A stretch of 64,000 nucleotides of DNA from Bacteroidota bacterium. GTDB taxonomy: Bacteria > Bacteroidota > Ignavibacteria > Kapaibacteriales > UBA961. Positions 1 to 7,764 of the stretch are shown in pieces (within the stretch, counting starts at the first letter, position 1; the number at the start of each line of letters is the position of its first letter). The position numbers and the translations under genes are program-made. The notes below the pieces were generated by a model that saw only the letters and a program-made list of their open reading frames with translations, was not told the origin of the DNA and ran no database searches. Location of the stretch: positions 39,527 through 103,526 of the forward strand of contig JAFDZU010000022.1 in NCBI GenBank assembly GCA_018266765.1, written 5' to 3'.

Positions 1-689
1 GGAGTGTCGTTACAAATATCTGTAATTCTCTCAGCTTTGCGATTCGTATTTTCTACGATATAATTGAGATTGGGTCTATCAAACCCTTTAATAATTTTTT
101 TAGGAGATTTCATTCCAAGACTGCGAACGATATCTTCTTGAACTTCCGGTGTTGCTGTAGCAGTTAGTGCAATAATTGGAATTTGAGGTAGGGTTTCAAG
201 TGTTTTTGCAATTTCCAAATATGCCGGACGAAAATCATGTCCCCATTCAGAAATGCAATGTGCTTCATCAACTGCTATAAATGAAATGTCTATTTGTTTT
301 AATGCTTCGATAAATGCACGATTAGATAGTCGTTCCGGGGCAATATAGATTAGTTTATAGTTACCATGTTGTGCCTCGACAAGTATTTGTGCAATATCAT
401 CAGTTCGAAGAGTTGAATTAATAAATGTGGCAGGAATTTTAGCTTTAGTCAAAACATCTGTTTGGTCTTTCATTAATGCAATCAGCGGAGATATAACGAG
501 TGCAGTTCCATTGCAGATAAGTGCAGGTATTTGATAACAAAGAGATTTACCACCGCCAGTCGGCATAATAACTAATGTGTTGTTTTTATTGACTATTGAA
601 GAAATAATATCTTCCTGACCTGTTCTGAACTGTGAATAGCCAAAGTGAAGTTGTAAAAGTTCGTGTGCGTATGATGAGGAATAATCCAT
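1..689 (-). CDS. recQ: RecQ-family ATP-dependent DNA helicase, N-terminal part (runs off the window)
   Basis: This is the 5' part of a minus-strand gene; its 3' end lies beyond base 1. The first 229 codons are visible. RecQ is a 3'-5' superfamily 2 DNA helicase used in recombination and repair. Seen in order: the RecQ Q-motif region with FGYSQFRTGQEDII near residue 16, Walker A MPTGGGKS near residue 47, the RecQ-specific DEAH box VDEAHCISEWGHDFRP, motif III ALTATAT, and the family motif GFDRPNLNY near the window edge. The start at 689 (ATGGATTATTCC) gives a normal RecQ N-terminus. The RQC and HRDC domains cannot be seen. Upstream, prmC is transcribed divergently. The motif order makes the family call very secure; which RecQ paralogue it is cannot be told. 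Confidence 0.95.
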   Translation of the reverse strand, partial: MDYSSSYAHELLQLHFGYSQFRTGQEDIISSIVNKNNTLVIMPTGGGKSLCYQIPALICNGTALVISPLIALMKDQTDVLTKAKIPATFINSTLRTDDIAQILVEAQHGNYKLIYIAPERLSNRAFIEALKQIDISFIAVDEAHCISEWGHDFRPAYLEIAKTLETLPQIPIIALTATATPEVQEDIVRSLGMKSPKKIIKGFDRPNLNYIVENTNRKAERITDICNDT

Positions 690-807
690 TACTACAGTTT
701 GAAGTTTATGGAGAACAAGTAAAATTCATTTCACCTAATTTAGCGAAATTTTATCTTTTGGGTGCTACTTCCATAATTGAAAGTATATATTTTTACCTTA
801 AGATTTG

Positions 808-815
808 TATCTTTG
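808..815 (+). promoter_or_regulatory. Candidate -7 promoter element TATCTTTG ahead of prmC
   Basis: TATCTTTG matches the Bacteroidota -7 consensus TAnnTTTG and lies about 40 bases before the chosen prmC start. No well-placed -33 TTG is visible (the nearest is at 777-779, 28 bases away), so this is only a partial promoter match. Confidence 0.4.
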
Positions 816-855
816 TAAAAAAATATGCTTCACTTGCATTAAGAGTTTTATCCAA

Positions 856-1752
856 ATGTCCGAACAAAGTTTTAACATCACCAAAATTTGGACTGCTTTG
901 GAATTATTAAAATGGGGAACTTCATATTTTATTGAAAAAGATATTGAAAGCCCACGCCTTACTATGGAATTAATGTTATGCGAAGTTTTGAAATGCAGTA
1001 GAATTCAATTATATGTACAATACGAAAAACCTTTGACTGATAAAGAATTATCTGACCTAAAATTGATGATTTCTAAAAGGGTACAGAGAGAACCACTACA
1101 ATACATTATTGGCAAAACTGAATTTTACGGCTTACCGTTCTTTGTGAATGCCTCGGTTTTAATACCACGCCCTGAAACCGAAATCTTAGTTCAGAAAACA
1201 ATTCACTATATTCAAACTTTATCGGAAAAATCTAATCTGTCAATTATAGATATTGGAACAGGTTCTGGATGTATTGCAATTTGTTTGGCAAAACATTTAA
1301 TGCGAAATAGAATAGTTGGAATTGATATTTCCGAAAGTGCATTAAAAGTTGCTCGTCAAAATGCAACAACAAATGAAGTGAATGTTGAATTTATACGAAG
1401 AGATATTTTTAAAGAATTGAAAGTGAAGCAACCTTTTGATATTATTATATCTAACCCACCTTATATCTCTTCGGAAGATATGCAAGAATTAGAACCCGAA
1501 CTATTAAATTATGAACCCAAAATAGCACTTACTGACTCAAGTGATGGTTTTGAATTTTATAGACGGTTTGTTAAAATCTTTAAAGATATCTTATCGATTG
1601 GCGGAACATTTTTCTTGGAGTTTGGTTTTGGGCAATCCGATAAAATTTTAGAATTGTTTACTTGTGATTATGAATGTATAATTCACAATGATTTATCAGG
1701 CATTCCAAGAATAATTCAAGGGAAACATAAAACCAGTATTATCGAAAAGTAA
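856..1752 (+). CDS. prmC: PrmC (HemK), release factor glutamine N5-methyltransferase
   Basis: PrmC methylates the glutamine of the GGQ motif in peptide chain release factors, using S-adenosylmethionine, in the cytoplasm. The 298-residue protein has the helical N-terminal domain (about 1-90), the family motif IPRPETE at 103-109, the SAM-binding glycine loop DIGTGSGC at about 132-139, and the substrate-binding NPPY motif at 200-203, which is diagnostic for amide methyltransferases. I chose ATG 856 (MSEQSFNI) over the upstream ATG at 805, because 805 would add 17 Cys-rich residues atypical of the family and would overlap the candidate promoter at 808-815. Length is usual for PrmC. It is divergent from recQ and is followed by a RidA-family gene 66 bases downstream. 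Confidence 0.95.
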   Translation: MSEQSFNITKIWTALELLKWGTSYFIEKDIESPRLTMELMLCEVLKCSRIQLYVQYEKPLTDKELSDLKLMISKRVQREPLQYIIGKTEFYGLPFFVNASVLIPRPETEILVQKTIHYIQTLSEKSNLSIIDIGTGSGCIAICLAKHLMRNRIVGIDISESALKVARQNATTNEVNVEFIRRDIFKELKVKQPFDIIISNPPYISSEDMQELEPELLNYEPKIALTDSSDGFEFYRRFVKIFKDILSIGGTFFLEFGFGQSDKILELFTCDYECIIHNDLSGIPRIIQGKHKTSIIEK

Positions 1753-1775
1753 TATTAATTTGATTGAAAATGTTT

Positions 1776-1783
1776 TATCTTTG
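1776..1783 (+). promoter_or_regulatory. Candidate -7 promoter element TATCTTTG ahead of the RidA-family gene
   Basis: A second exact TATCTTTG, 35 bases before the start at 1819. A TTTG lies at 1759-1762, but the 13-base gap is shorter than the usual 17-21. Directly after it comes an 11-mer (ATGCTTCACTT) that also occurs at 825-835 behind the prmC -7 element. Confidence 0.35.
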
Positions 1784-1818
1784 ATGCTTCACTTAAATTA
1801 TTTTAGTAAGAAATAGTT

Positions 1819-2220
1819 ATGAAACGAGTTCATTATTCTACAGGAACACCTTGGGAACCACTTGTTGGATATTCGAGAGCAGTTCGAGTGGGGAATGTTA
1901 TTCATGTTTCAGGAACAACAGCAATTGATGAAAATGGTGAAGTTATCTCACCCGAAAATAGTTTTTTACAAACTGAAGCAATTCTAAAGAAAATTCAAAC
2001 TGCAATTGAATATTTAGGTGGGAGAATAGAAGATGTGGTTAGAACGAGAATTTATGTCGTAAATATTCAAGATTGGGAGCAAATCGGACGTGCACATGGT
2101 GAAATATTTCGGAATATACGTCCTGCCTCAACAATGGTAGAAGTACAATCGCTAATTTCACCCTTCCTATTAGTTGAAATTGAAGCTGAAGCAATTGTAG
2201 TACCTATCTCAAACCTATAA
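1819..2220 (+). CDS. RidA/YjgF/YER057c/UK114 family protein
   Basis: Small cytoplasmic protein of 133 residues, the usual RidA length. RidA hydrolyses reactive enamine/imine intermediates released by PLP enzymes; other subfamilies have different or unknown roles. Seen here: an N-terminal strand with TGTPWEPLVGYSRAVRVGN, the VSGTTAID segment, the conserved ETEAILKKI-like helix, and the signature IRPASTMVEV followed by LVEIEAEAIVV. The arginine of the RPAST motif corresponds to the catalytic arginine that binds the carboxylate in true RidA. The N-terminus (TPWEP, SRAVRVG) is nearer the YjgH/Rid-like subgroups than classical RidA, so imine deaminase activity is likely but not certain. It probably has its own promoter at 1776. 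Confidence 0.88.
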   Translation: MKRVHYSTGTPWEPLVGYSRAVRVGNVIHVSGTTAIDENGEVISPENSFLQTEAILKKIQTAIEYLGGRIEDVVRTRIYVVNIQDWEQIGRAHGEIFRNIRPASTMVEVQSLISPFLLVEIEAEAIVVPISNL

Positions 2221-2451
2221 TGTTACGTGTAAAAAAAATTAATTATCAACTCTCTTTCAAACAGTATTTCAGACAATTATAATTATTATCTGATGTAACT
2301 ATTTGTTAATTTCGAGTGTCTGTAGTAATGTATGATAAGTCAAAAAAACATATAATTACGATATAAAAAGGAATAAGTTGCTTTCAGATTTTGAAAATTT
2401 TAGTAGATTTGACAAAAAGCAAATCAAATTGATTGTTCCAAAGGAGTAAAA

Positions 2452-2793
2452 ATGTCTCAAATTAGAAAAGAAGAAAATGCCGGAATCATTGTTCTGCACT
2501 TACGCGGACAGTTTATTGGTGGAGATGAAACCGACGAACTTCGTTCAACATTGACGGAAGCTGCAGAACATTTACATTCAAAACTTATTGTCAATCTTGA
2601 AAATGTATCGTATCTCAACTCGACAGCATTAGGAGTGTTGATTTCAGCACATACAAATTTTGTGAAGCGTGACGGAAAAATTGCTCTTTGTAGCGTTAGT
2701 AAATCTATTGAGAATATATTTGTGATAACCAAACTTACACTCGTATTTTCGATTTATTCAACACTTGATGAAGCAATTAAACAACTTAGTTAA
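2452..2793 (+). CDS. STAS-domain protein, anti-sigma factor antagonist type
   Basis: Single STAS domain of 113 residues, like SpoIIAA/RsbV. Members bind an anti-sigma kinase and are switched off by serine phosphorylation. The fold signature is clear: GIIVLHLRGQFIGGDETDEL, then LIVNLENVSYLNSTALGVL. The conserved phosphorylatable serine matches S57, but the aspartates normally found at the NLENV and LNS positions are asparagines here (N48, N56). A good RBS, AAAGGAG, lies at about 2441-2447. No partner kinase/anti-sigma gene or sigma factor is in the window. The gene sits 76 bases before exbB and may be cotranscribed with it, but nothing in the sequence shows a functional link. Confidence 0.85.
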   Translation: MSQIRKEENAGIIVLHLRGQFIGGDETDELRSTLTEAAEHLHSKLIVNLENVSYLNSTALGVLISAHTNFVKRDGKIALCSVSKSIENIFVITKLTLVFSIYSTLDEAIKQLS

Positions 2794-2869
2794 TGTAAAA
2801 AACCGCAAGGTTTGTAATATCATTTGTTAGTAATATTTTTTTATTTTATTATATTTACAAAGGTTTAGT

Positions 2870-3649
2870 ATGAAAAACATGTTTAATATATTAGTGGTTG
2901 TATTATCACAGATAGTATCCGGTATTATTTGGTGGTTTTGGCTTGGCAATCCTGCAAATTTCAAAGATGGAATACTTCGTCACGATCCGATTAATACATA
3001 TGGAACTATACACACCGGAGGCCCGCTTGTTGCTGTGCTTCTAGGGCTATTGATTATTGCAATTACCTTTATTATTGAACGTTTCCTTTCAATAAACAAA
3101 GCAAAAGGAAATGGCGATTTATCTATGTTTATCAAGTCTATTTCCTCGAATCTCGCGGGTGGAAATATCAGTGCTGCTTTATCAGAATGCGAAAAACAAC
3201 GTGGTTCACTTTCTAATATCGTTCGTTCTGGGTTAGAGCGTTTTCAACAAATCGAAAATGATAAAGAATATGATCCTGAAAAGAAAATCGCTGAAGTTCA
3301 ACGAGCAATTGACGAAGCTGTAAACCTCGAAACTCCATTACTCGAAAAGAACTTGGTTATTATATCAACTGTTTCTTCTATTTCAACAATGATTGGACTT
3401 TTAGGAACAACACTTGGTATGATTCGTGCTTTTGCGGCATTAGGTGCAAGTGGCGGGGCAGTGTCTGCTCAAGCACTTTCGATTGGTATTTCTGAGGCGT
3501 TATATAATACTGCTTTTGGACTTGCAGCGGCAATTATTTCGATTGTTGCATATAACTTCTTTACAACCAAGGTTGATAATTTTGTGTATATGATAGATGA
3601 AGCTATTTTAAGTGTAATGGAAATCCTGACTATCAAGGTTAAAAAGTAA
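2870..3649 (+). CDS. exbB: ExbB/TolQ/MotA-type proton channel protein
   Basis: Inner-membrane proton-channel subunit that, with ExbD, harvests proton motive force to drive TonB. At 259 residues it has an N-terminal membrane segment (about 5-25), a second at about 49-70, a cytoplasmic loop (about 75-160), and two long segments at about 160-190 and 205-232. The characteristic run STMIGLLGTTLGMIRAFAALG and the later EALYNTAFGLAAAI segment are the MotA/TolQ/ExbB signature. The RBS AAAGG is six bases before ATG. It heads a plus-strand run exbB-exbD-exbD-tonB-tonB; the 85-base gap to exbD1 has no visible terminator. Family and role are firm; the transporter it serves is not known. Confidence 0.94.
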   Translation: MKNMFNILVVVLSQIVSGIIWWFWLGNPANFKDGILRHDPINTYGTIHTGGPLVAVLLGLLIIAITFIIERFLSINKAKGNGDLSMFIKSISSNLAGGNISAALSECEKQRGSLSNIVRSGLERFQQIENDKEYDPEKKIAEVQRAIDEAVNLETPLLEKNLVIISTVSSISTMIGLLGTTLGMIRAFAALGASGGAVSAQALSIGISEALYNTAFGLAAAIISIVAYNFFTTKVDNFVYMIDEAILSVMEILTIKVKK

Positions 3650-3734
3650 TTTTTGTCATTAAGTTAATTGGATTTGACTTGTTGGTAGTTTTTATAACAT
3701 CTTTCAAATCAATGCCATCAATAAGGAGAACGAT

Positions 3735-4253
3735 ATGTCAAAAGTGAAAATGAAGCGGACAGGATTTGTACTTGATATGACTCCGCTTGTAGATATTGCA
3801 TTCTTGCTGTTAACTTTTTTTATGTTTACTGCAAAATTCAAATCTGAAGCTGAAAGCGAACAAAAATTTCAAATCAAACGTCCGAAAGCATCAGCAGATA
3901 CTTCTAAAATTCCTGATAAAAACTTAGCAATTATCAAAATAGCGATAGACTCAGCGAATATTGGTGATACTTCGTATTATTATGAAATGACTAATGAAAA
4001 AGATAGAGCTGTTGTCTATGCTACTGCAAAAGGAATAGATGATGCACAACGGCTTAAAATGCAAATAAAAGCTACGCTTCCAAATCTAGAGGAATTAGTC
4101 CAAGAAACAAGAATTCAAAATCCAAGTACAAAATTTGCAATAGATGCTGATAAACGCATACGATTTAAATGGTTGAATGATTGTATGGATGTAATGCGAA
4201 AGAAAAAAGCAACTGCATTTAATTTGGTAACTGACAAAAAGCAGGGGATGTAA
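3735..4253 (+). CDS. exbD: ExbD/TolR-type biopolymer transport protein, copy 1
   Basis: Second component of the proton-driven motor. The 172-residue protein has one N-terminal membrane helix carrying the family motif FVLDMTPLVDIAFLLLTFFMF; D20 is the expected proton-relaying aspartate. The rest, about 140 residues, is periplasmic. RBS AAGGAG is six bases upstream of ATG. Its periplasmic part differs strongly from the second ExbD at 4342, although the membrane motif is nearly identical, so the pair probably forms a heteromeric ExbD complex. Paired exbD genes next to exbB and tonB are common in Bacteroidota. Confidence 0.93.
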   Translation: MSKVKMKRTGFVLDMTPLVDIAFLLLTFFMFTAKFKSEAESEQKFQIKRPKASADTSKIPDKNLAIIKIAIDSANIGDTSYYYEMTNEKDRAVVYATAKGIDDAQRLKMQIKATLPNLEELVQETRIQNPSTKFAIDADKRIRFKWLNDCMDVMRKKKATAFNLVTDKKQGM

Positions 4254-4341
4254 TTTACTTGCTAACATAATGAAAAACAATTACTTCAAAGCCGAAACGA
4301 AGTAATTATTCTAACTATAAAATTAAATCTCGGAGGATATT

Positions 4342-4890
4342 ATGGCTGGTGGTGGAACCCTTGGTGCCGGACGCGAGCGTGCTAAACGTGGCAAACCGTC
4401 TAAAAGAAAAAAGAAAAAACGCGTTGGTTTTGTGTTGGATATGACTCCACTTGTGGATATTGCATTCTTGCTTCTGACATTCTTTATGTTCACTACAACA
4501 ATGACAACTCCGCAAATTATGCAGATGTTTATCCCACCTGATCCAACAGATGTTGAAGTAAAAATGTCTGAATTATTTACTTTAAGAGTTCGAGGTGATG
4601 ATAAAGTATTTTATAATCCGGGAATTGATGAACCTCAATTAGTTCTTTTGAAGGACTTAAAAAAAATGATGGTTGAAGCGAATATTAAACTTAAAAACCG
4701 TTTGATAACTGTTCTAAAAGTTGATGATAATGCTTCTTATGATGTTGTGATTAAAGTATTGGATGAATTGAATCTCGCAGAAGCTGACATTACTCCCGCA
4801 TTATTAAAAGATTTCAACTTGCCTCGAGAAAGAAGATTTACTATTGCCCCGATGACAGAAAAAGATTTAGAGGAGATTAAACCATTATGA
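4342..4890 (+). CDS. exbD: ExbD/TolR-type biopolymer transport protein, copy 2
   Basis: ExbD paralogue of 182 residues. It has a long, very basic cytoplasmic N-terminus (residues 1-27, rich in Arg and Lys, including RKKKKR), then the membrane helix with VGFVLDMTPLVDIAFLLL; D39 is the functional aspartate. The periplasmic domain follows. RBS GGAGG precedes the start by five bases. The gene overlaps tonB by four bases (ATGA at 4887-4890), so the two are translationally coupled. The basic tail is unusual for ExbD and could bind the membrane surface or ExbB, but that is inference. Confidence 0.93.
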   Translation: MAGGGTLGAGRERAKRGKPSKRKKKKRVGFVLDMTPLVDIAFLLLTFFMFTTTMTTPQIMQMFIPPDPTDVEVKMSELFTLRVRGDDKVFYNPGIDEPQLVLLKDLKKMMVEANIKLKNRLITVLKVDDNASYDVVIKVLDELNLAEADITPALLKDFNLPRERRFTIAPMTEKDLEEIKPL

Positions 4891-5651
4891 GCACTGCAAG
4901 TATAGCCCTTACAGCCAAAAGCTATGGTGCTTTTGAGATGAAAGAATATATTCGGAAATCAACGGTAAAAGCTACTATTATTACAATGTCAATTTTATTG
5001 TTACTGTTGTTAATTTATGTAGTAGTAAAAGTAGTTGCAAAACCTTCTCTTAAAATTGTTGCGCCAATAACAAAAATGAAATTGGAGAATTTGCCGCCAC
5101 CACCGGTTGATAATGCTCCGCCTCCGCCTCCACCTCCGCCGGAAGTATATACTGGCCCTGCGGCAAGAGCCGGAACTCCTGTTCCTGTTCCTGATGCAGA
5201 AATAGCGCCGGATGTAAAAGACTTTGCAAAAAATGATGAAGTAGCTCGGGCAAGTGCCGAAGGTGGTGACGGTCAAGATTTTGGTGGCTTTGCATCGAAT
5301 GTGAAGGTTGACCAACCAATAAATGTTAAAAAAGAAGCTGAGCCAAGTCTTGATGATTTTATTGCTACTGAAAAAGACCCTGAACCAAATTATGCTCAAC
5401 TTCAAAAAAACATAGTTTATCCAGAAATGGCTCGTAGAGCAGGACTCGAAGGTAAAGTTATCATTAGAGTGTTAGTTGGCAAAGACGGTAAGCCAAAACC
5501 AGGAAAAGTGCGTGTGGAAGATTCCACGAATGAGCTTTTTAATCAAGCGGCTTTGGATGCTATTATGAAAACAAGCTTTACTCCGGCTATTCAAAATGGA
5601 CAACCGATAGAAGTTCCGGTAACTGTTCCGATCGTTTTCCGTTTAAGATAA
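4887..5651 (+). CDS. tonB: TonB energy transducer, proline-rich
   Basis: TonB carries energy from the ExbB/ExbD motor across the periplasm to outer-membrane TonB-dependent receptors. The 254-residue protein has a cytoplasmic N-terminus (SYGAFEMKEYIRKS), one membrane helix (about 29-50), a proline-rich spacer (PPPPVDNAPPPPPPPPEV, about 70-87) and a C-terminal TonB domain from about residue 163, with IVYPEMARRAGLEGKVIIRV and the closing VTVPIVFRLR. Start and exbD2 stop overlap (ATGA). This is the conventional TonB of the locus. The N-terminal SYGAFEMKE motif recurs in the next gene, showing tandem duplication. Confidence 0.94.
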   Translation: MSTASIALTAKSYGAFEMKEYIRKSTVKATIITMSILLLLLLIYVVVKVVAKPSLKIVAPITKMKLENLPPPPVDNAPPPPPPPPEVYTGPAARAGTPVPVPDAEIAPDVKDFAKNDEVARASAEGGDGQDFGGFASNVKVDQPINVKKEAEPSLDDFIATEKDPEPNYAQLQKNIVYPEMARRAGLEGKVIIRVLVGKDGKPKPGKVRVEDSTNELFNQAALDAIMKTSFTPAIQNGQPIEVPVTVPIVFRLR

Positions 5652-5747
5652 GTATCGTTTTATTAGAAAGTTGGTTCGATTCTTATTTGTTTGAAAATTA
5701 AACTTAGGTGACATAGTTTTTTGTTTAGTTTATGTTTCATTTTTTAT

Positions 5748-5752
5748 GAGGA
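5748..5752 (+). promoter_or_regulatory. Ribosome binding site that sets the start of tonB2
   Basis: GAGGA at 5748-5752 lies eight bases before ATG 5761. The upstream in-frame ATG at 5746 overlaps this site and has no Shine-Dalgarno sequence of its own, so 5761 is the better start. Confidence 0.65.
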
Positions 5753-5760
5753 TAATCGCC

Positions 5761-6534
5761 ATGAAAACTGTTCAAGTAAAACGCTATTCTAAAAGCTATG
5801 GAGCTTTTGAAATGAAAGAGTTTATCAGTAAATCTACACTCAAATCATTCACTATTACGATGGTAATGATTATAGTGATACCGTTGGTATTTATTGCTTT
5901 GCAAGGTTCGGTAACTCCATCATTAGATGTGATTCATATTCCTCAGATTACAACGGTACTTCTTCAGAATCCAACAGTTAAGCAACCAATTTCTACGGTA
6001 CAGCCGCCATTGGTTCAGAACGCAACAACTCCTTTTTCCAATAGTACAAATAGCAAATCGGGAAGTCAAATTATAGCAGTAACTGAACCTACTAAAAATA
6101 TTGAAATTAGTAATAACTCAATCCAAAATCTGAATTCTAATTCTAATAGTTCGGTTATTATAAATAATAATAACAATAGTACCGTAGTCGAATCAGCAAA
6201 ATCGTTTGTGATAGTAGAAAATAGTGGAAGTGAAGAAGTTTTCTTTGATGTTGATTCATATCCTGAACTGAATTACTCACAACTACAGCAAAATTTAGTT
6301 TATCCGGAATTAGCTCTTCGAAATGGAATAGAAGGAAAAGTTTTATTAAGAGTAGTAGTCGGCAAGAATGGAAAGCCCGTTCTCGGTAAGGTCAAAGTGA
6401 TGGATTCGTCGAATGATTTATTTAATCAATCAGCAATTGAAGCGATTAACAAATCAATATTCACACCTGCAACTGTTAATAAACAGCCGATTGAAGTTCC
6501 TATTATAGTTCCGATTGTTTTTCGATTGCATTAA
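5761..6534 (+). CDS. tonB: Second TonB paralogue with an Asn/Ser-rich spacer
   Basis: Paralogue of the preceding tonB. It keeps the N-terminal SYGAFEMKEF motif, one membrane helix (about 30-50) and a full C-terminal TonB domain (from about residue 170: LVYPELALRNGIEGKVLLRV, ending VPIIVPIVFRLH). The proline-rich spacer is gone: residues about 65-150 are instead rich in Asn, Ser, Thr and Val, including a run of five Asn in IINNNNNSTVV. ATG 5761 is chosen because of its RBS; this gives 257 residues. It is followed by a strong terminator at 6571-6618. It is probably a working transducer with a more flexible spacer, or one specialised for another receptor; the sequence cannot decide. Confidence 0.88.
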   Translation: MKTVQVKRYSKSYGAFEMKEFISKSTLKSFTITMVMIIVIPLVFIALQGSVTPSLDVIHIPQITTVLLQNPTVKQPISTVQPPLVQNATTPFSNSTNSKSGSQIIAVTEPTKNIEISNNSIQNLNSNSNSSVIINNNNNSTVVESAKSFVIVENSGSEEVFFDVDSYPELNYSQLQQNLVYPELALRNGIEGKVLLRVVVGKNGKPVLGKVKVMDSSNDLFNQSAIEAINKSIFTPATVNKQPIEVPIIVPIVFRLH

Positions 6535-6570
6535 TTAACGTATTCAATTCAGCATAACAATATTATTTAT

Positions 6571-6618
6571 ACGCTGTTTCCGCAAAATAAACTAACAAAA
6601 GGCGGAACAGCGTTTTTT
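6571..6618 (+). terminator. Rho-independent terminator after the exb/tonB genes
   Basis: ACGCTGTTTCCGC at 6571-6583 pairs with GCGGAACAGCGT at 6602-6613 (12 base pairs with one bulged T), followed by TTTTTT. The next gene starts only 12 bases beyond it. Confidence 0.85.
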
Positions 6619-6629
6619 ATGATACCAAC

Positions 6630-6857
6630 GTGATAATTCTCATACTCAATTATATTGTTCGGAGCATAACAATTCTTATTGGCTTGTTTCTGCTTTTGTA
6701 TCCGTTTCCGGCATTTCAAGCCGACCCAACGTTTGTAAAAACAATGGGTGGTGTTGTAATGACTTTTGGAATTATACGATTAGCACTTTTTATTCGTCAA
6801 CAAAAACGAATTCGTGAATCTGAAGAAATGGAGGAACAAGATGAAAACGTTGAATAA
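6630..6857 (+). CDS. Small two-helix membrane protein, unrecognised
   Basis: Predicted 75-residue protein with GTG start. Two hydrophobic helices (about 2-26 and 38-55) are followed by a charged tail ending EEMEEQDENVE. I do not recognise the family; small proteins of this kind occur between tonB and pstS-like genes in related genomes, as far as I recall. No ATG can serve: the ATG at 6619 meets a stop after four codons. The gene begins just after a strong terminator and its end overlaps the start of the next gene by 17 bases, so it probably shares translation and transcription with the PstS-like lipoprotein gene. No clear RBS precedes the GTG, so the start is uncertain. Confidence 0.65.
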   Translation: MIILILNYIVRSITILIGLFLLLYPFPAFQADPTFVKTMGGVVMTFGIIRLALFIRQQKRIRESEEMEEQDENVE

Positions 6858-7764
6858 AATATTAATAGCTCTATTTGTAATTATACTTACAAGTTGCGAC
6901 GATAAACCCCAAAAGCAGGGAACTGAAAACATTGAAACAGTCCTTGCAGGAAAAGTAGAAATTCTCTGCGATCAACAAATTTATAAACTTATACAAAACA
7001 TCACTCCGGTTTATGATACAGCTTTTCCCGATGCTAAAATTACTTTAAAACCGATAGAAGCAAGAGAAGCAATGTCTGAGCTTTTTGCTCTAAAATCTCG
7101 TGGAATAATAATTGCCCGAGATTATATGCACGATGAGGATTCTGTATTAAAAGCCAATAAACGAACAGAACACACAAGATTTTTAATTGCAAAAGATGCT
7201 TTAGTATTTTATGTTTCAAAAGATTTTCCGCTTGATACTATTTCTAAAAATCAATTAATTCAGATTTTACTTAATTCTAAACAGACATTTAAAAGCTATT
7301 TTCCTTCGCTCAAATCAGAACCTGCCTTAGTAATGCCTTCGGAACAATCATCAGAATATGCCAATATTCTTTGGCTTCTTACAAACAATCAATTACTAAA
7401 ACATTCGTATATTGCAGTAGAATCTCCCGATTCGGTAATAATGCGAGTTAAAAACAATAATACTGTCGGAGTTGGGTATTTGTCGCAAATTGTTAAGGAT
7501 GTAACTTTGAAAGCATTACGGATTGGCTATGACGACTCAACGGGGACGCATATCTATCCTAAACCAGTCCATCAATCGTATATTGTTATGGAAAAATATC
7601 CTTTTGTAGTTCCTATATTTGGATATTTACAAGAAGACAGACAGAATTTACCGTGGGGATTCTTAACTTTTATGAGAAAAGACCCTCGTATTCAGCAATA
7701 TTTTCTGAATGCGGGTGTTGTGCCGGGATTCGGCAAATTTGATTTAGTTCCTTTGGAGGATTAA
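6841..7764 (+). CDS. PstS-like substrate-binding lipoprotein
   Basis: Periplasmic-binding-protein fold resembling phosphate-binding PstS. The start at 6841 is preferred (RBS GGAGG at 6829-6833) because it gives a clean lipoprotein signal, MKTLNKILIALFVIILTSC, with lipobox LTSC at residues 16-19, and 308 residues in all. Upstream start 6814 would bury the signal. No pstA, pstB or pstC is nearby, so it is unlikely to be a simple phosphate importer component. In Bacteroidota a PstS-like protein often sits beside exbB-exbD-tonB; its ligand there is not settled. It is followed without any gap by the TPR-TonB gene (TAA then ATG). Confidence 0.8.
   Translation: MKTLNKILIALFVIILTSCDDKPQKQGTENIETVLAGKVEILCDQQIYKLIQNITPVYDTAFPDAKITLKPIEAREAMSELFALKSRGIIIARDYMHDEDSVLKANKRTEHTRFLIAKDALVFYVSKDFPLDTISKNQLIQILLNSKQTFKSYFPSLKSEPALVMPSEQSSEYANILWLLTNNQLLKHSYIAVESPDSVIMRVKNNNTVGVGYLSQIVKDVTLKALRIGYDDSTGTHIYPKPVHQSYIVMEKYPFVVPIFGYLQEDRQNLPWGFLTFMRKDPRIQQYFLNAGVVPGFGKFDLVPLED

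Noticed and set aside
632..910. 92-residue plus-strand open frame across the recQ/prmC spacer
   Set aside because: It overlaps the recQ start on the opposite strand and prmC in a different frame, has no recognisable family and no RBS; it is a by-product of a divergent promoter region.
2798..2813. AAACC-GCAA-GGTTT hairpin after the STAS gene as a terminator
   Set aside because: Only five base pairs with a GNRA loop and no T run directly behind it; too weak to call.
5010..5405. Arg/Ile-rich open frame opposite tonB
   Set aside because: It is the complement of the proline-rich tonB spacer and other tonB codons; its odd composition follows from CCX codons on the other strand.
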